Source: Candidatus Kuenenia stuttgartensis
GTDB taxonomy: Bacteria; Planctomycetota; Planctomycetia; Gemmatales; Gemmataceae
DNA: 64,000 nucleotides
Reading direction: 5' to 3'
Assembly (NCBI GenBank): GCA_945875585.1
Contig: CAMCLK010000001.1
Coordinates: 104,657 to 168,656, forward strand
The notes under the pieces: model-generated
What the model saw: only the letters and a program-made list of their open reading frames with translations
Told to the model about the DNA's origin: nothing
Databases searched by the model: none
In this document: piece after piece, positions 63,243 to 64,000 of the stretch
Numbering within the stretch: the first letter of the stretch is position 1
How the letters are laid out: each line of letters begins with the position of its first letter
Made by a program: the position numbers and the translations under genes

Positions 63243-64000
63243 ATGGTTCGCTGGATCGCCACGGCGGCACTCTTGGCCGCCTCCTTCCTTCAGGCCCAAG
63301 ACCGCTTGCCGCCCGACCTGAAGGTCGAAGAGCCGGTCACAGACACCAACAAAACGAAAATCCTCTTCATCGCCGGCACATCGGTCTTCAAGCCCGGCGA
63401 ACACGATTACATTGCCGATTGCCGAACTTTAATGGCATCAGTGGCCAGCATCCCTAACGTAGCCCCCGTGCTGGCGCTCGACTGGCCAGCCAAGCCCGAA
63501 ACATGGAACAACGTCGCCTCGGTTGTTTTCTTCTTCGACGGCGCCGAAAAACATCAGGCCATGGCCAAGGGCCGTGCCGATCGCATTCAGGGCTTGCTCG
63601 ACAAAGGTGTCGGTTTGGTGCAAATGCACCAAACCGCGGACTACCCCGACGCGGCGCACGAACGCGCCGTGGCCTGGGCCGGCGGCGCGTGGAAAAAGGG
63701 TACCGGCAAGCGCGCCCACTGGGTGGAAACGTTCAAGACGTTTCCCGACCACCCGGTTTTCCGCGGCGTGGGTCCTTTCACCATCGACGATGGATGGTTA
63801 TGGAATATCCGCTTTGCCGCATATATGAAGGGTGTGACGCCCCTTTTGCGCACGGTGAATCCAAAATCGAAAGACGATCCCAAAGCGGATGCCGCGATTG
63901 TGGCCTGGGCCTACGACCGTCCAGCGGGCGGCAGGTCGTTCACCTTCACCGGCGGGCACCTGCACAAAAGCCTCGACGATGCCAACTACCGCCGCTTCCT
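63243..64000 (+). CDS. ThuA domain protein, C-terminus beyond window
   Basis: The first 252 codons of a ThuA-like protein. A signal peptide is seen (VRWIATAALLAASFLQAQ). Then KILFIAGTSVFKPGEHDYIA, VVFFFDGAEKHQAMA, GLVQMHQTADYP and HPVFRGVGPFTIDDGWLWNI fit the family. AGAGGTG precedes the ATG. It follows ychF by 20 bases and may be read through from it. It differs in motif detail from the ThuA protein at 5705-6691, so the two are not recent duplicates. Confidence 0.85.
   Translation, partial: MVRWIATAALLAASFLQAQDRLPPDLKVEEPVTDTNKTKILFIAGTSVFKPGEHDYIADCRTLMASVASIPNVAPVLALDWPAKPETWNNVASVVFFFDGAEKHQAMAKGRADRIQGLLDKGVGLVQMHQTADYPDAAHERAVAWAGGAWKKGTGKRAHWVETFKTFPDHPVFRGVGPFTIDDGWLWNIRFAAYMKGVTPLLRTVNPKSKDDPKADAAIVAWAYDRPAGGRSFTFTGGHLHKSLDDANYRRF

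Noticed and set aside
1..64000. CRISPR arrays, tRNA or rRNA genes
   Set aside because: Intergenic gaps were read on both strands; no regularly spaced repeats, cloverleaf or rRNA-like sequence was seen.

Overview
The window reads as chromosome of a planctomycete, most likely a Gemmata-type relative. This is inferred from gene content, not from a marker gene. The signs are two prepilin-like DUF1559 proteins each followed by a small lipoprotein, a sulfatase/formylglycine-generating-enzyme cluster, a secreted peroxidase with the LExRxxPA N-terminal motif, a formaldehyde-activating-enzyme homologue, archaeal-type phosphoglycerate mutase, and many secreted lactonase, ThuA and Gfo/Idh/MocA proteins. 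I see no rRNA, tRNA, CRISPR array or complete insertion sequence.

Layout. Positions 1-16576 are all minus strand. An ABC system of gliding (Gld) type (ATPase, permease, GldG-like protein, giant DUF4340 protein) leads into a tightly packed operon. That operon holds apgM, a ThuA protein, a membrane protein, a lactonase, an isochorismatase-type hydrolase, a Fae homologue, a second lactonase, an SMP-30 lactonase and a truncated glycosidase-like gene. Several of these junctions are 4-base ATGA overlaps. Positions 16731-25842 are plus strand: trpS with a VOC protein, a secreted unknown, an AT-rich Mrr-type restriction endonuclease, a decayed PIN-toxin remnant, the first DUF1559/lipoprotein pair, then a CDP-alcohol phosphatidyltransferase coupled to a PotABCD-like importer.

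Positions 25958-37873 form a catabolic region: Gfo/Idh/MocA oxidoreductase, OprB-type porin, formylglycine-generating enzyme, three sulfatases, an aldo/keto reductase and the second DUF1559/lipoprotein pair. The three sulfatases carry the Cys motif that the formylglycine enzyme converts, so the module is self-consistent. Positions 38118-44072 hold a secreted heme peroxidase, a divergent copper amine oxidase, and an acyltransferase with ankyrin repeats inserted between membrane segments. Positions 44126-51049 hold a deoxyinosine glycosylase, an unknown, the sulfate-activation genes cysNC and cysD, a YHYH protein and a TIM-barrel protein.

Positions 51165-64000 hold housekeeping genes (efp, polyprenyl synthase, moaC, rhodanese, ribBA, ychF), a serine hydrolase, a repeat-rich intergenic stretch with a DUF433 remnant, an inositol-phosphate-synthase/TIM-barrel/UbiA operon resembling part of an Ebo cluster, and a truncated ThuA gene.

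The best leads are the Fae homologue inside a sugar-lactonase operon, the ankyrin-in-acyltransferase fusion, the roughly eight-repeat DUF4340 protein, EF-P with Asn at the usual Lys/Arg34 position, the Ebo-like mini-operon, and the composite repeat structure around 53054-53385. No complete, clearly new defence or mobile system is visible.
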